The position numbers and the translations under genes are program-made. The notes below the pieces were generated by a model. The model made no database searches. It was not told the origin of the DNA and saw only the letters and a program-made list of their open reading frames with translations. A stretch of 64,000 bases of DNA from UBA10438 sp044238605 (lineage in GTDB: Bacteria; Bacteroidota; Ignavibacteria; Kapaibacteriales; Kapaibacteriaceae): assembly GCA_044238605.1 (NCBI GenBank), contig JBIICY010000009.1:26464-90463 (forward strand). Direction: 5' to 3'. This document shows positions 50,723 to 60,080 of this stretch, in pieces; the stretch's first letter is position 1; every line of letters begins with the position of its first letter.

Positions 50723-51981
50723 TGTTCGTACCGCAGGGCCTCTACAGGATCAAGTCGTGATGCGCGCAAGGCGGGAAGCAGTCCGGCAAGGAGTCCAACT
50801 ACCACAGACACTGCAACGGCAATTCCCAGCAGATCCAGCGGGATGAGGGGGCTTATCACACTGGCCCATTCCTGTTCGAGCACATCAACGGCCAGGAACC
50901 GGGCACCAGCGACAATTCCCTGAGCGATAGGGAAGGCAATCAGGGCACCCGCCATGCAGAGGAGTGCAGATTCGATAAGGAATTGTGCGAGAATGGAGCT
51001 ACGCCGAGCGCCGATGGCTTTGCGTATACCTATTTCCTTTGTGCGTTCTGTTACAGACACGTACATGATATTCATGATGCCAATAGAGCCTACGATGAAT
51101 GCAAGGATGGTAAGCCCCATACCAACAACCCAAATGCCAATGCGGATATTCTTGGCCTGCTGATCAAAGGCCTTCATCTCGTTGATAGAAAAATCATCAT
51201 CAGCATCGGGTGGCACGTTGCGGATAGCACGCATGTGTCCGATGGCCTCCGTGCGGACGATGTCTAGCATAGCTTCGCTACCGCATTTAAGACCAACAGA
51301 GAAACTCCTGTCGAAGAACCCATGTACGGCCCGGAAGGCCATCATGGGTATAAAGACCTGATTGTCGATGAAATCCATGAACAGAAAGCCCTGCTTCTGC
51401 AGAACACCGATAATGCGGAACGGACTACCATTGATTTTGAGGGTGTTGCCTACAGCATTTCCCTCTGGATACAGGCTCTTGTAGACACCGTGACCGATCA
51501 CGACGACTCGCGAAGCAGATTGCTCCTCTGTTGGTGAGAAGAACCGCCCATCGAGTGTTGTTGCGGCAGACGTGTTGGCATAGTCGGCGGTTGTACCAGT
51601 GATACTGCACATCAGACTGGTATTGCCCTTTACAACCGAGCCGCCCCATTTACGCGCCAACGGAATAACGTATTCGGCAGACTCCATTCTGCTTTTGAGC
51701 TGCATGGCTTGATCGAGCGAAATGTCTTTGCGGGCATCTATCTGACGCCAGTTGCGTCCACCCGTCCAGTCCCACTTGTCGATATAGAGCATGTCCTTAC
51801 CGATAATGGCAATTGTCTGCTCCCATACAGCATTGAGTCCGCCGATTGTCCATCCCATGAGTACCACCAGAACAACACCCACTACAATACCTGCAGTGGT
51901 GAGAATCGACCGTAGCAGATTCACACGAAGTGAATCCACGGCGATGCGTGCCGATTCCTGAAGTTCAGACAGTCTAAGCAT
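50719..51981 (-). CDS. MacB-type ABC transporter permease (first)
   Basis: A 420-residue permease of the same type as its downstream neighbour: N-terminal helix (ILTTAGIVVGVVLVVLMGW), MacB_PCD periplasmic domain, then three helices with FIVGSIGIMNIMYVSVTERTKEIGIRKAIGARR. It ends RASRLDPVEALRYEQ. The pair diverged well before this operon formed, since loop regions differ. Starts overlap the upstream ATPase gene by 8 bases. Such systems export toxins, antibiotics, lipoproteins or siderophores by a mechanotransmission cycle. Confidence 0.92.
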   Translation of the reverse strand: MLRLSELQESARIAVDSLRVNLLRSILTTAGIVVGVVLVVLMGWTIGGLNAVWEQTIAIIGKDMLYIDKWDWTGGRNWRQIDARKDISLDQAMQLKSRMESAEYVIPLARKWGGSVVKGNTSLMCSITGTTADYANTSAATTLDGRFFSPTEEQSASRVVVIGHGVYKSLYPEGNAVGNTLKINGSPFRIIGVLQKQGFLFMDFIDNQVFIPMMAFRAVHGFFDRSFSVGLKCGSEAMLDIVRTEAIGHMRAIRNVPPDADDDFSINEMKAFDQQAKNIRIGIWVVGMGLTILAFIVGSIGIMNIMYVSVTERTKEIGIRKAIGARRSSILAQFLIESALLCMAGALIAFPIAQGIVAGARFLAVDVLEQEWASVISPLIPLDLLGIAVAVSVVVGLLAGLLPALRASRLDPVEALRYEQ

Positions 51982-52672
51982 GGTTGTTGTTTACGGTGTC
52001 TGATTCAATGCGGCCATCTCGCAGGCGAATGATACGCCGAGCATGTTGGGCAATGTCTTCTTCGTGCGTCACGAGGATCACCGTGTTGCCGGCCTTCCAG
52101 AGATCGCTAAACAGGTTCATGATGTCATGTCCCGTCTTTGTATCCAGGTTGCCGGTAGGTTCATCTGCAAGAATGATGGAGGGGGCTGTTACGATTGCAC
52201 GAGCAATCGCAACACGCTGACGCTGTCCGCCGGAGAGTTCGTTTGGCTTGTGGCTTACACGGTCCGAGAGCTGTACCCTCGCAAGAGCCTCCATGGCGCG
52301 ACGTGTTCGTTCTTCAGCAGACACACCAGCATACACCAACGGAAGCTCTACGTTCTTAAGAGACGTAGCCCGTGGAAGAAGGTTAAACGTCTGGAACACA
52401 AATCCGATCTCTTTATTCCGAATCGAGGCTAGATCATCGTCGTCCATCTCGGCAACATTAGCCCCATTAAAGAGGTACTTGCCGGATGTAGGTGTGTCCA
52501 AACAGCCCAGCATATTCATCAGTGTTGACTTGCCGGATCCGGATGGACCCATGATTGCTAAGTACTCATTCGATCCAATCGTGAGCGATACGTCGCGGAG
52601 AGCGTATACTTCTTCATCGCCCATTTCATAGCGCTTGACGAGATTCTCGATATCGATGATCGCCTTGCTCAT
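51974..52672 (-). CDS. ABC transporter ATPase, LolD/MacB type
   Basis: A 232-residue ATPase. Walker A GPSGSGKST is at 42-50, Q-loop VFQTFNLLP near 92-100, signature LSGGQ at 146-150, Walker B IILADEP at 166-172 and the H-loop histidine at 203. FVFQTFNLLPR and GNLDTKTG are typical of the MacB/LolD branch. It powers the two adjacent FtsX-type permeases. It overlaps the adaptor gene by 4 bases. Confidence 0.95.
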   Translation of the reverse strand: MSKAIIDIENLVKRYEMGDEEVYALRDVSLTIGSNEYLAIMGPSGSGKSTLMNMLGCLDTPTSGKYLFNGANVAEMDDDDLASIRNKEIGFVFQTFNLLPRATSLKNVELPLVYAGVSAEERTRRAMEALARVQLSDRVSHKPNELSGGQRQRVAIARAIVTAPSIILADEPTGNLDTKTGHDIMNLFSDLWKAGNTVILVTHEEDIAQHARRIIRLRDGRIESDTVNNNHA

Positions 52673-53964
52673 TGCGCCTGCCGCATCTGACGGTAACGAT
52701 CTTTACGAGCTGCGGGGTCTTCTACCAGCACCTGGGCTCCATTCTTTAGCTGCTTGCTGATAGCCTGATACGGACTTGCGACAACAAGCTCGCCGACGCG
52801 CACTCCGCTAAGGATCTCGATGTATCCATCGTCGCTAATACCTGTCTCTACAGCTCTGGATTCAACAGTTGTTCCCTTGTTGATCCAGACAATGCTCTTT
52901 GGCTTGTTTGTCTTCTTTGCTCCGTCGGCTTTACGCGATTCCATGCGATAGTTCTCTTCCTCGGCAGGCTCGGTGGCTGTTTCATCCTGGCGTACCGTGA
53001 CAGATTGGATAGGAACGGCGAGCACATTGCTGCGGGTTTCTGTCTCGATATCAACACTGCACGACATTCCAGGACGCATGCGATGCTCTGGATCGAGGAT
53101 GCGAATGCGCACCTGGAAGTTTACAACTTCTTCCTGGGTGCCCTGACCCGATGTCTTTGGAGAATGGCTGATCTCGTAGACAACACCGCGAAGTGATACA
53201 TCCGTGAGTGCGTCTACTTTGATACGTGCTGTATCGCCAACGGAGATCAAGGCCACATCGTTTTCATCAACGTCTACCCATGCATTCATAGTTGAGAGAT
53301 CTGCGATGCGCATGATCTCCGTGCCCTGCATCTGGGCGGTTCCTACAACCTTTTCACCGCTCTCAACACCGAGATAGGTAACTGTTCCTGACATTGGAGA
53401 GGTTATCGTTGTCCGGTTTACGTTAACCTGCGTTTCCTGAAGTGCGCCCCGTGCACGGTCGTAGTCGGCCTGTGTCTGTGCCAAGCGTCCGGACGCTGAT
53501 TGATAGGCCGCCGTGGCACGGTCGAACTCTTCCCGCGAAGCAAAGCTCTTCTTGTAGAGCTCGGTTACACGCTTTAGATCTGCTTCTGCTCTATCGATCT
53601 CTGCCTTTGCAACATTGATGGACATCTTGGTGGCCTCTGCAGCCGCCCGCGTTTGCGCAAGCATGGACTGCATCATGTCGGGCTTAATGCGCACAAGGAG
53701 TTGTCCGGGTGTAACCGTTGCACCATCACGAACCCCAAGATAGACGATTTCGCCGCTGGCCTCAGATGAGATCTTGACCATTACTTCGGGCTGCAGCTTT
53801 CCGATCGCACTTACGGTTTGTGTAATGGTGCGCGACTGGATTTTCTCCACGCTTACTTCGATAGGGCCTTCGTTGCCCGACGAGAACATCATGACGCCAG
53901 CGATACCAATGGCAATAACAATTAGGCTGATCCACAACCAGCGTTTGCGTGACTTCTTGGCCAT
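52669..53964 (-). CDS. MacA-like periplasmic adaptor (HlyD/RND family)
   Basis: A 431-residue membrane-fusion protein. One N-terminal anchor helix (WLWISLIVIAIGIAGVMMF) is followed by a barrel-sandwich half-motif (GEIVYLGVRDGATVTPGQLLVRI) and a long coiled-coil hairpin (about 95-185). A beta-barrel domain follows (SPMSGTVTYLGVESGEKVVGTAQ, DVALISVGDTARIKVD). It links the inner-membrane ATPase/permeases to the TolC-like channel. The C-terminal charged tail (VEDPAARKDRYRQMRQAQ) is unstructured. It abuts the TolC gene at 53964. Confidence 0.93.
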   Translation of the reverse strand: MAKKSRKRWLWISLIVIAIGIAGVMMFSSGNEGPIEVSVEKIQSRTITQTVSAIGKLQPEVMVKISSEASGEIVYLGVRDGATVTPGQLLVRIKPDMMQSMLAQTRAAAEATKMSINVAKAEIDRAEADLKRVTELYKKSFASREEFDRATAAYQSASGRLAQTQADYDRARGALQETQVNVNRTTITSPMSGTVTYLGVESGEKVVGTAQMQGTEIMRIADLSTMNAWVDVDENDVALISVGDTARIKVDALTDVSLRGVVYEISHSPKTSGQGTQEEVVNFQVRIRILDPEHRMRPGMSCSVDIETETRSNVLAVPIQSVTVRQDETATEPAEEENYRMESRKADGAKKTNKPKSIVWINKGTTVESRAVETGISDDGYIEILSGVRVGELVVASPYQAISKQLKNGAQVLVEDPAARKDRYRQMRQAQ

Positions 53965-55322
53965 TAGAGGTTCCCTTCCATTTCACCGATGGCAAATTCC
54001 ACAGCTGCAACAGCTGCATGATAGGTGAATACGGCTGATATGCGATTGATCTGTGCCGTGATAAGTTGATTGTTAGCTGTTTGCACATCAAGCATCGTTG
54101 ATGCACCCACGTTATAGCGTTCGCGCACGGCGTCGGCGTTGAACTTTGCAAAGGACATTGCGCGTGCGGTAACATCAAGCCCCTTTTCAGCAGACGTAAG
54201 CTGCAGGTAGGCGCTTCTGATGTCGGTACGTATCTGATTTTTTAATCGTTCGATATCAAGCAGACTTTGCGTGTGCGATAACGTTGCTGCCTCCACGTTG
54301 CGATGCGTTGCGAACTGATCGAACACTGGAACGCGAATAAAGATGCCTGCAAAGACCTGACCCTGTCTGTCGAAATCACCGATGGAGAAATTTCGCCATG
54401 TATATCCGCCACTTGCGGAAAGAGAAGGATAGTATCCAGCGGCTGCACTGCCGATCTGTGATTTGGCAGAATGCTCGCGAAAACTTGCAGATTCAAGATC
54501 TGAGCGCTCTGCGAACGCCCTGCTGATTGCCTCGGCTTCGCTACCTATCCGCGCACGTGTTCCCGATACAGACTGCGGCGTAACATCGGCTGGAAGTTCG
54601 TCTTCGATGATATCAATAAGCTGACTCGGGTTCACACTCATCGTTGCAAGCAGCTGTGCCTTGGCAGTTGCAACATCGTTCTCCGCCTGTATCAAACCAA
54701 CTTCCTGGTTGGCGAGCTCGGTTTCTTGAGAATTTACATCCTGCTGTGTGCCGCGCCCAACACGTACAAGTTCCCTTGTGCGTTCAAGGGTTGCCTGAGC
54801 AAGTCCAACCGTTTCGCGTCGTGCATTCAATACTTGTTTACGACGTGCAACCTCGATGAACTGACGGGTGATGTTGAATCTCGTGGCAGCACGTGTATAT
54901 GCTACATCTGAACGAGCTGCAGACAAGTCTTCCTGTGCTGAACTGTATTCGGACTCTCTGCGAAATCCGTCAAAGACGTTTAGGTTCAGACTGCCGTTGA
55001 GTCCGTAGGTATTGGGAAGGGGCTGGCCCACGATGGGCACGCCGTTGACGATCGAGAACTGCTCACGCAAATTCGTGAGCTGCCGTGAGTAGTTCGCAGT
55101 TACTTCGGCTGAAGGCAGGTAGGCACCGAATGCGTTGACAAGGCGGGCCGCCGCGGATTTGGTTGATGCGCTCCGCTGCTGTACGTCGAAGCTCTTATCC
55201 AACCCGATGGCGATGCACTCACGCAGGGTAAGGGGCTTGCCTTCGCCGGATTCTTGCGCATGCAGCAGTGTGCACATGCCAATCACAGGCAGCAGCAAGA
55301 CGTGCAGAATGTGGTGTTTCAT
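53964..55322 (-). CDS. TolC-family outer-membrane channel
   Basis: A 452-residue outer-membrane efflux protein. The signal peptide ends at LLHAQ. The TolC repeats appear as two alpha/beta halves with long helices (DVQQRSASTKSAAARLVNAF, RVGRGTQQDVNSQETELANQE, RYNVGASTMLDVQTANNQLI). It forms the trimeric outer-membrane duct for the MacA/ABC partners encoded downstream. As first gene of the five-gene operon it begins the transcript; the adjacent upstream gene ends 41 bases away on the same strand. Confidence 0.93.
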   Translation of the reverse strand: MKHHILHVLLLPVIGMCTLLHAQESGEGKPLTLRECIAIGLDKSFDVQQRSASTKSAAARLVNAFGAYLPSAEVTANYSRQLTNLREQFSIVNGVPIVGQPLPNTYGLNGSLNLNVFDGFRRESEYSSAQEDLSAARSDVAYTRAATRFNITRQFIEVARRKQVLNARRETVGLAQATLERTRELVRVGRGTQQDVNSQETELANQEVGLIQAENDVATAKAQLLATMSVNPSQLIDIIEDELPADVTPQSVSGTRARIGSEAEAISRAFAERSDLESASFREHSAKSQIGSAAAGYYPSLSASGGYTWRNFSIGDFDRQGQVFAGIFIRVPVFDQFATHRNVEAATLSHTQSLLDIERLKNQIRTDIRSAYLQLTSAEKGLDVTARAMSFAKFNADAVRERYNVGASTMLDVQTANNQLITAQINRISAVFTYHAAVAAVEFAIGEMEGNL

Positions 55323-55363
55323 GTCCCTTCCGACAAAAAAACGTAATGAAGGTTTCTCACTCG

Positions 55364-56305
55364 TTACTTACGCTGCCGTCTCCCGGCACGAGATGGGGCT
55401 GCGGAACTTCGCGACCACCGACGTGAGGGATCTTTGGACGACAGACGGTCGAGCTCCATGGTGACAACCATGAGATGCTTGCCACTGGTCTTTGGGCGGG
55501 AGCCTGAGGCAGATTCGACAGTAAACCGATTGTCCTGCTGAATAGTTGCAATCAGTGGGACTTGTAATGATCTGTCAAAGACGATCCTCCCGGACTCTGC
55601 AACCTTTGATGTGGTCTGCATCGCCAGCTGGCTCGCCGTCATGTCTACAAAACCGAACCCTGTAAGGGAATACATAATCCACTTCGTAGCCCGTCCAAGC
55701 GTATCAAGATAATCGCCAACACGCCACAGTACTTGCTGGTTCATAACGGGAAATGGTACGGCATTTTCTGAGTAACTGACGGTATCCTCAGACAGCCAGC
55801 TCTGATTCTGCCTACCGCATGAGGAATCAAGTATGGGGAGTCGAAGGGGCTGGAAGGCACCACCTGGACACATTGCAGCAAGGGAAGAACCGCTACGCTG
55901 ATCAATTCTGTGGCCTAACGAATCAATAACCATTGTTACAACTCGGCCAACCCATGGGTGCCCCGGACGGAAAACCGTGTCCTGCGTGTTAGCCTGATAC
56001 TCAGAGGCTCGAAGCGTTGTCATACTCAGCGTGTAGCGTCCACCCACAGCCGAATCGCAGACGATTTGGAATTTTTCACTGCGAGACTTCGCAAGTATTC
56101 CTCGGCGCTCAATGTCGATGCTGTCTCGAGATTCAAGAGAATAGACCAGTGTATCACCTACAGCGAAGTGATACCGGAAACATAGGGTGTCCTTGCCCAG
56201 TACAATCTTCTTTCCACCAGGCATAATGCGCATCTGTGCCACGAGCATAGAAGAAGAACACACAACCACGAATACTGTTGCCAGCAAGATGCGAATCAGC
56301 CTCAT
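55364..56305 (-). CDS. Exported protein of unknown function
   Basis: A 313-residue protein not recognised as a named family. A signal peptide is clear (MRLIRILLATVFVVVCSSSM, ending at LVAQ). The body is beta-rich and contains FRYHFAVGDTLVYSLESRDS, a phrase that often opens periplasmic lipid- or ligand-binding folds. The C-terminus is strongly basic (SRRWSRSSAAPSRAGRRQRK), which may be read-through of a frame shift near the end or a true tail. It overlaps the upstream hypothetical gene by 4 bases (ATGA), so the two probably work together. They lie between typA and the export operon. Confidence 0.7.
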   Translation of the reverse strand: MRLIRILLATVFVVVCSSSMLVAQMRIMPGGKKIVLGKDTLCFRYHFAVGDTLVYSLESRDSIDIERRGILAKSRSEKFQIVCDSAVGGRYTLSMTTLRASEYQANTQDTVFRPGHPWVGRVVTMVIDSLGHRIDQRSGSSLAAMCPGGAFQPLRLPILDSSCGRQNQSWLSEDTVSYSENAVPFPVMNQQVLWRVGDYLDTLGRATKWIMYSLTGFGFVDMTASQLAMQTTSKVAESGRIVFDRSLQVPLIATIQQDNRFTVESASGSRPKTSGKHLMVVTMELDRLSSKDPSRRWSRSSAAPSRAGRRQRK

Positions 56306-57144
56306 CGAATGGCTCTCCGTTGGAGCAGGATGTTGAGCGTGGTCGATATCTCAAGGGTTGCCTGCTCGGCAAGTTCATCGCTAACAGGACGCGTAGTTGA
56401 CTGTAGAGACATTGATTGTTCCTGACGTATGACCATTCCTGTGGAGACGTCTATGTAGGACTTCCCCGACTGCTGTCCGGTGCCCGAGACTGTCAAGTCT
56501 ATTCCTTCTGCGGTGATATCGCCGTACTGACGCACATTCTTTGTGGCAGACTCGATTATCCAGCATGGCAGACCAAAGGTATCCCGAATAGCGCTGAACG
56601 TATTCGTGAGCGTTCCCTGCGTATAGACTCGTCCGGCTGCACCATCAACCGAAATGGTATCATCCTTCTTTGTGCTCCAGGTTGCACCGATCTTTACGGG
56701 CTCCTTTGGCAGGGGGACGCCGATGAGTTCCGTCGGCGTTATCGTAGACATGATCAGCCGGGCAATTGGATCGTCGGATTCTGCCGTAGACGAGATAACC
56801 CTGCCTGTGGGATCCACCACAAAGGACAACTCAAATGAGGGGGCATCCCGCTGCATCACGCGCAGCTCCGAGATCGTGCACGCCAGCGACGATTGGCCCA
56901 TGACAACGTCTGTAACGCGCAACGTTACGTTCATGTTCATGGTAGTTGATGACGTCTGGGGTTCTTCTGTAGAGTTTCGATACTTGGCCACTGTGGTCAT
57001 CACCGCGTCGCACTCGTACGAGTATGTCTCGTACTTTTTGAGATTGAGTCGCAAGAGGTGGCGTTCATCTGAGGCACTGGCAACAAGTCCCGATCCGATC
57101 AGGATTGCCGGTATGACCCATCTCATGAACACTCGACCGGGCAT
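56302..57144 (-). CDS. Exported protein of unknown function (DUF6263-like)
   Basis: A 280-residue protein. An N-terminal hydrophobic stretch (MRWVIPAILIGSGLVASAS; the Met at 57126 may be the true start) is a signal peptide. The body is beta-rich: YETYSYECDAVMTTVAKY, TLRVTDVVMGQSSLACTISEL and SFVVDPTGRVISST. This layout, with a repeated YIDVSTGMVIRQEQSM block, resembles Bacteroidota DUF6263 proteins, which have no known function. It begins 5 bases after the typA stop and is coupled to the next hypothetical gene. Confidence 0.72.
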   Translation of the reverse strand: MPGRVFMRWVIPAILIGSGLVASASDERHLLRLNLKKYETYSYECDAVMTTVAKYRNSTEEPQTSSTTMNMNVTLRVTDVVMGQSSLACTISELRVMQRDAPSFELSFVVDPTGRVISSTAESDDPIARLIMSTITPTELIGVPLPKEPVKIGATWSTKKDDTISVDGAAGRVYTQGTLTNTFSAIRDTFGLPCWIIESATKNVRQYGDITAEGIDLTVSGTGQQSGKSYIDVSTGMVIRQEQSMSLQSTTRPVSDELAEQATLEISTTLNILLQRRAIR

Positions 57145-57149
57145 TGTAT

Positions 57150-58991
57150 CTACGACTCCATTGATGCTGCTTCGCGTTTCTTTGCTCGTTGACGCATTGT
57201 GGTGTCAAGAATTTTCTTCCGCATGCGAACAGACACCGGAGTGCACTCAAGAAGTTCATCGTCTTCAAGGAATTCGATACACTGCTCGAGAGAAAGTTGC
57301 CGCGGTGCTTCAAGGCGCACAAGACCATCCGAGCCGCTTGAACGCATGTTCGTGAGGTGCTTCATACGGCAGGCGTTCACGCTCAAATCGTCTTCACGAG
57401 CATTCTCACCGATGATCATTCCTTCGTAAACAGGTTGGCCAGGTTCGATAAAGAGAATGCCTCTCTCCTGCACCATTTCCAACGCATACGCAGTGGATGG
57501 GCCTGTCTCCATAGAGACAAGTGCGCCGCGGAGACGGCCGGCGATAGCCCCCTTAAATGGCTTGTATGAATCGAAGGTGTGGTGAATGATTCCCATGCCT
57601 CGGGTAGAGGTAAGGAACTCTGTGCGGAAACCGATCAAGCCCCGAGCTGGAGTGAGGAACTCACAACGAACACTGTCGTTGCTCGGTGTCATCGCCGTCA
57701 TCTCACCCTTGCGTCGGCCAAGGTTCTCGATAACTGTTCCAACATGGTCTTGCGGCACGTCTACGGTTACGTGTTCGATTGGCTCGAGGAGCTGACCATT
57801 CTCATCACGGTGGAACAATACCTCCGGACGAGAAACGGCGAATTCGTAGCCCTCACGTCGCATCGTCTCGATCAGGATAGCAAGCTGCAATTCGCCGCGG
57901 CCCGAAACCTTGAACACGTCTGGGGAGTCTGTGTCTTCTACACGAAGCGAAACATTGTTCCGCAACTCACGGTAGAGCCGCTCGCGGATCTTTGGAGTCG
58001 TGACAAACTTGCCTTCACGTCCGGCAAGTGGCGACGTGTTCACCATGAAATACATGGCAATCGTTGGTTCTTCGATGTTAACGTACGACAGTGGCTCGGT
58101 ACGCGTTGAATCAGCGATTGTCTCGCCGATGTAGACGTTTTCGAAGCCCGAGAGAGCAATGATCTCACCGGCTGATGCTTCAGTAGCTTCAGCACGAGCG
58201 ATGCCTTCATAGACGTACATTTTTGTAATGCGGCTGGATTCGCGTGTACCGTCTGGCTTGATAAGGTTCACGTTATCGCCAACCTTTACGGTTCCTTCGA
58301 TCACTCGGCCCACGGCGATACGTCCAACAAAGTCCGACCAGTCTAGAGCACTGATCACCATGGCGAACGGCGTTTCGCGGTCTACCGTTGGAGGAGGGAT
58401 GTGCTTGATGATCTCTTCGAACAACACATCCAATGAAACCGCTTCTTCGTCAAGCTTGAGCTTTGCAACACCAAGTTTGCCGATGGCATAGATCACTGGG
58501 AAATCCAGTTGCTCATACGTAGCACCAAGGTTCATGAAGAGTTCCATCACTTCGTCCAGCACTTCTGCAGGACGGGCGTCGCCACGGTCGATCTTATTGA
58601 TAACCACGATCGGCTGGAGCCCCATGTCGAGAGCTTTGCGCAATACGAAGCGTGTCTGTGGGAGGGGGCCTTCGGCAGCATCAACCAACAGCAGAACACC
58701 GTCTACCATCGAAAGTACGCGCTCGACCTCGCCACCAAAGTCGGAGTGACCCGGAGTATCAACGATGTTGATCTTGTAGTCTTTCCAGCGGACGGCCGCG
58801 TTCTTGGCCATGATGGTAATTCCACGCTCTCGTTCGAGGTCGTTGGAGTCCATCACACGTTCGGCAACAACCTGGTTGTCGCGGAATGTGCCACTCTGAC
58901 GCAGCATGTGGTCCACGAGCGTTGTCTTGCCGTGGTCAACGTGTGCAATGATTGCAATGTTTCTGTAGTCTTGACGGGGTTGTAGAGCCAT
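57150..58991 (-). CDS. typA: Ribosome-associated GTPase TypA/BipA
   Basis: A 613-residue translational GTPase. G1 is AHVDHGKTT at 16-24, G2 ERERGITI, G3 DTPGH, and G4 NKID. The protein continues through EF-G-like domains II, III and V, then the TypA-specific C-terminal domain (RGLIGFRTEFLTSTRGMGI, IGENAREDDLSVNACRMKHLTNMRSSG). TypA helps 50S subunit assembly and stress or cold adaptation. It is preceded on the same strand by a lipoprotein gene, 65 bases away, and followed closely by two exported hypothetical proteins. Confidence 0.96.
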   Translation of the reverse strand: MALQPRQDYRNIAIIAHVDHGKTTLVDHMLRQSGTFRDNQVVAERVMDSNDLERERGITIMAKNAAVRWKDYKINIVDTPGHSDFGGEVERVLSMVDGVLLLVDAAEGPLPQTRFVLRKALDMGLQPIVVINKIDRGDARPAEVLDEVMELFMNLGATYEQLDFPVIYAIGKLGVAKLKLDEEAVSLDVLFEEIIKHIPPPTVDRETPFAMVISALDWSDFVGRIAVGRVIEGTVKVGDNVNLIKPDGTRESSRITKMYVYEGIARAEATEASAGEIIALSGFENVYIGETIADSTRTEPLSYVNIEEPTIAMYFMVNTSPLAGREGKFVTTPKIRERLYRELRNNVSLRVEDTDSPDVFKVSGRGELQLAILIETMRREGYEFAVSRPEVLFHRDENGQLLEPIEHVTVDVPQDHVGTVIENLGRRKGEMTAMTPSNDSVRCEFLTPARGLIGFRTEFLTSTRGMGIIHHTFDSYKPFKGAIAGRLRGALVSMETGPSTAYALEMVQERGILFIEPGQPVYEGMIIGENAREDDLSVNACRMKHLTNMRSSGSDGLVRLEAPRQLSLEQCIEFLEDDELLECTPVSVRMRKKILDTTMRQRAKKREAASMES

Positions 58992-59056
58992 ATCCTTATC
59001 GATCTTGGGTTTTGGGCAGCGACAAAGATACGGACAATCTTAACGCCAACGGGAAA

Positions 59057-59584
59057 TCAGAAGTAATTCGATTCGTCTCGCCAGCGAATGATCTTCCACG
59101 GTTCGGAGGTGGCCGAACGAGCTACGCGCAGGTTTACACGCCCCTGGGCACGCAGAATGTCGGAAGGATTAAAGGTAATCGTGAGGTTAAAGCCGCGCGA
59201 TATATTCTGGAGCAGACTGTCGCCGTCCGCCTGTACAACATCATTCCAGACCAGGTCCAGCTGCTGTGCGGCGCTAAAAAGGCCCTGCGTAGCCAGCATG
59301 TCTTCATCGCGGCCCCATGTTACGTCTACGCCCTGATCGTAGTTGCGGTAGACAAACGTAAACGTGCGATCGAGCAGGCGACCATACGTTAAGGTGTCTT
59401 TAAACACATAGGCATATCGGAAGTTCTGAAACAACCCCTCGATTGTGCGCTGATCCCCTAAAACAGCACCGCCCCCTCCAGAGGAGAGGGCGGGTGCGAA
59501 TGGATTCATGCAAGACGACAATGCCAGGACGGCCGCAAGAGCAGCTGCCAGACAACTCGGGCCGACCCATGATATGGATCTCAT
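59057..59584 (-). CDS. Putative lipoprotein of unknown function
   Basis: A 175-residue protein with an N-terminal signal and lipobox (LAAALAAVLALSSC, cysteine near residue 25). A glycine-rich short linker (LSSGGGGAVLG) is followed by an NTF2/SnoaL-like pattern (IEGLFQNFRYAYVFKDTLTYGRLLDRTFTFVY, ending SEPWKIIRWRDES). The late WKIIRWRDE phrase is common in that cone-shaped fold. Function unknown. It is downstream of the His-rich membrane protein gene by 22 bases. Confidence 0.7.
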   Translation of the reverse strand: MRSISWVGPSCLAAALAAVLALSSCMNPFAPALSSGGGGAVLGDQRTIEGLFQNFRYAYVFKDTLTYGRLLDRTFTFVYRNYDQGVDVTWGRDEDMLATQGLFSAAQQLDLVWNDVVQADGDSLLQNISRGFNLTITFNPSDILRAQGRVNLRVARSATSEPWKIIRWRDESNYF

Positions 59585-59606
59585 TGTCGTAACAAATAAT
59601 GGGCGA

Positions 59607-59912
59607 CTAGAACAGTCGCAGACCGAAGAACATCAAAATGCTCGTGAAGAAGGCGAGTCCGCCTGCCCAGCCAAGGATGGCGGCAGTGATTGGACCACGC
59701 ACGCTTGTACCAAGAGCACCGAAGAGCATACCGAAGGCTCCTGTGAAGATCCCACCAACCACAGGATGCCATCCCATGGATTTTTGGATCATTACACTTG
59801 TAAAGACAATCATGATGCCCAGGACAATTCCCATAGCACGTGTTGCCAGTGTGTCTTCTACGTGATCAACCTCGTGATGTGCGCCGTGATCATGTGATGC
59901 ATCGTGAGACAT
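59607..59912 (-). CDS. Small membrane protein with His-rich N-terminus
   Basis: A 101-residue protein. The first 20 residues are rich in histidine and acid (MSHDASHDHGAHHEVDHVED), followed by about three membrane helices (ATRAMGIVLGIMIVFTSVMI, GGIFTGAFGMLFGALG, AILGWAGGLAFFTSILMFFG). The histidine cluster suggests metal binding on one side of the membrane, but no family is recognised. It is upstream of the lipoprotein gene on the same strand. Confidence 0.65.
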   Translation of the reverse strand: MSHDASHDHGAHHEVDHVEDTLATRAMGIVLGIMIVFTSVMIQKSMGWHPVVGGIFTGAFGMLFGALGTSVRGPITAAILGWAGGLAFFTSILMFFGLRLF

Positions 59913-59977
59913 AGCGGAACTCCTTGAAATCTAAACTCAATGAATCTGCGAAGATAATGACCTGAAAGCGAATACAA

Positions 59978-60000
59978 GGGACTCATGCCGAATGAGTCCC
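59978..60000. promoter_or_regulatory. Perfect inverted repeat in the divergent region before the tail-fibre-like gene
   Basis: GGGACTCAT and ATGAGTCCC pair over 9 bases around a 5-base loop (GCCGA). It lies in the 168-base gap between the His-rich membrane protein gene and the repeat protein gene, about 80 bases before the latter's ATG. It may be a leader hairpin or an operator. The rest of the gap shows nothing else. Confidence 0.4.
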
Positions 60001-60080
60001 CTGATCTCTGTCATGATTTCCCGATGCGGCATAGGCGAGTTTCGAACACTTCGTTTCACCACATCGAGGAGCATGCAGTT

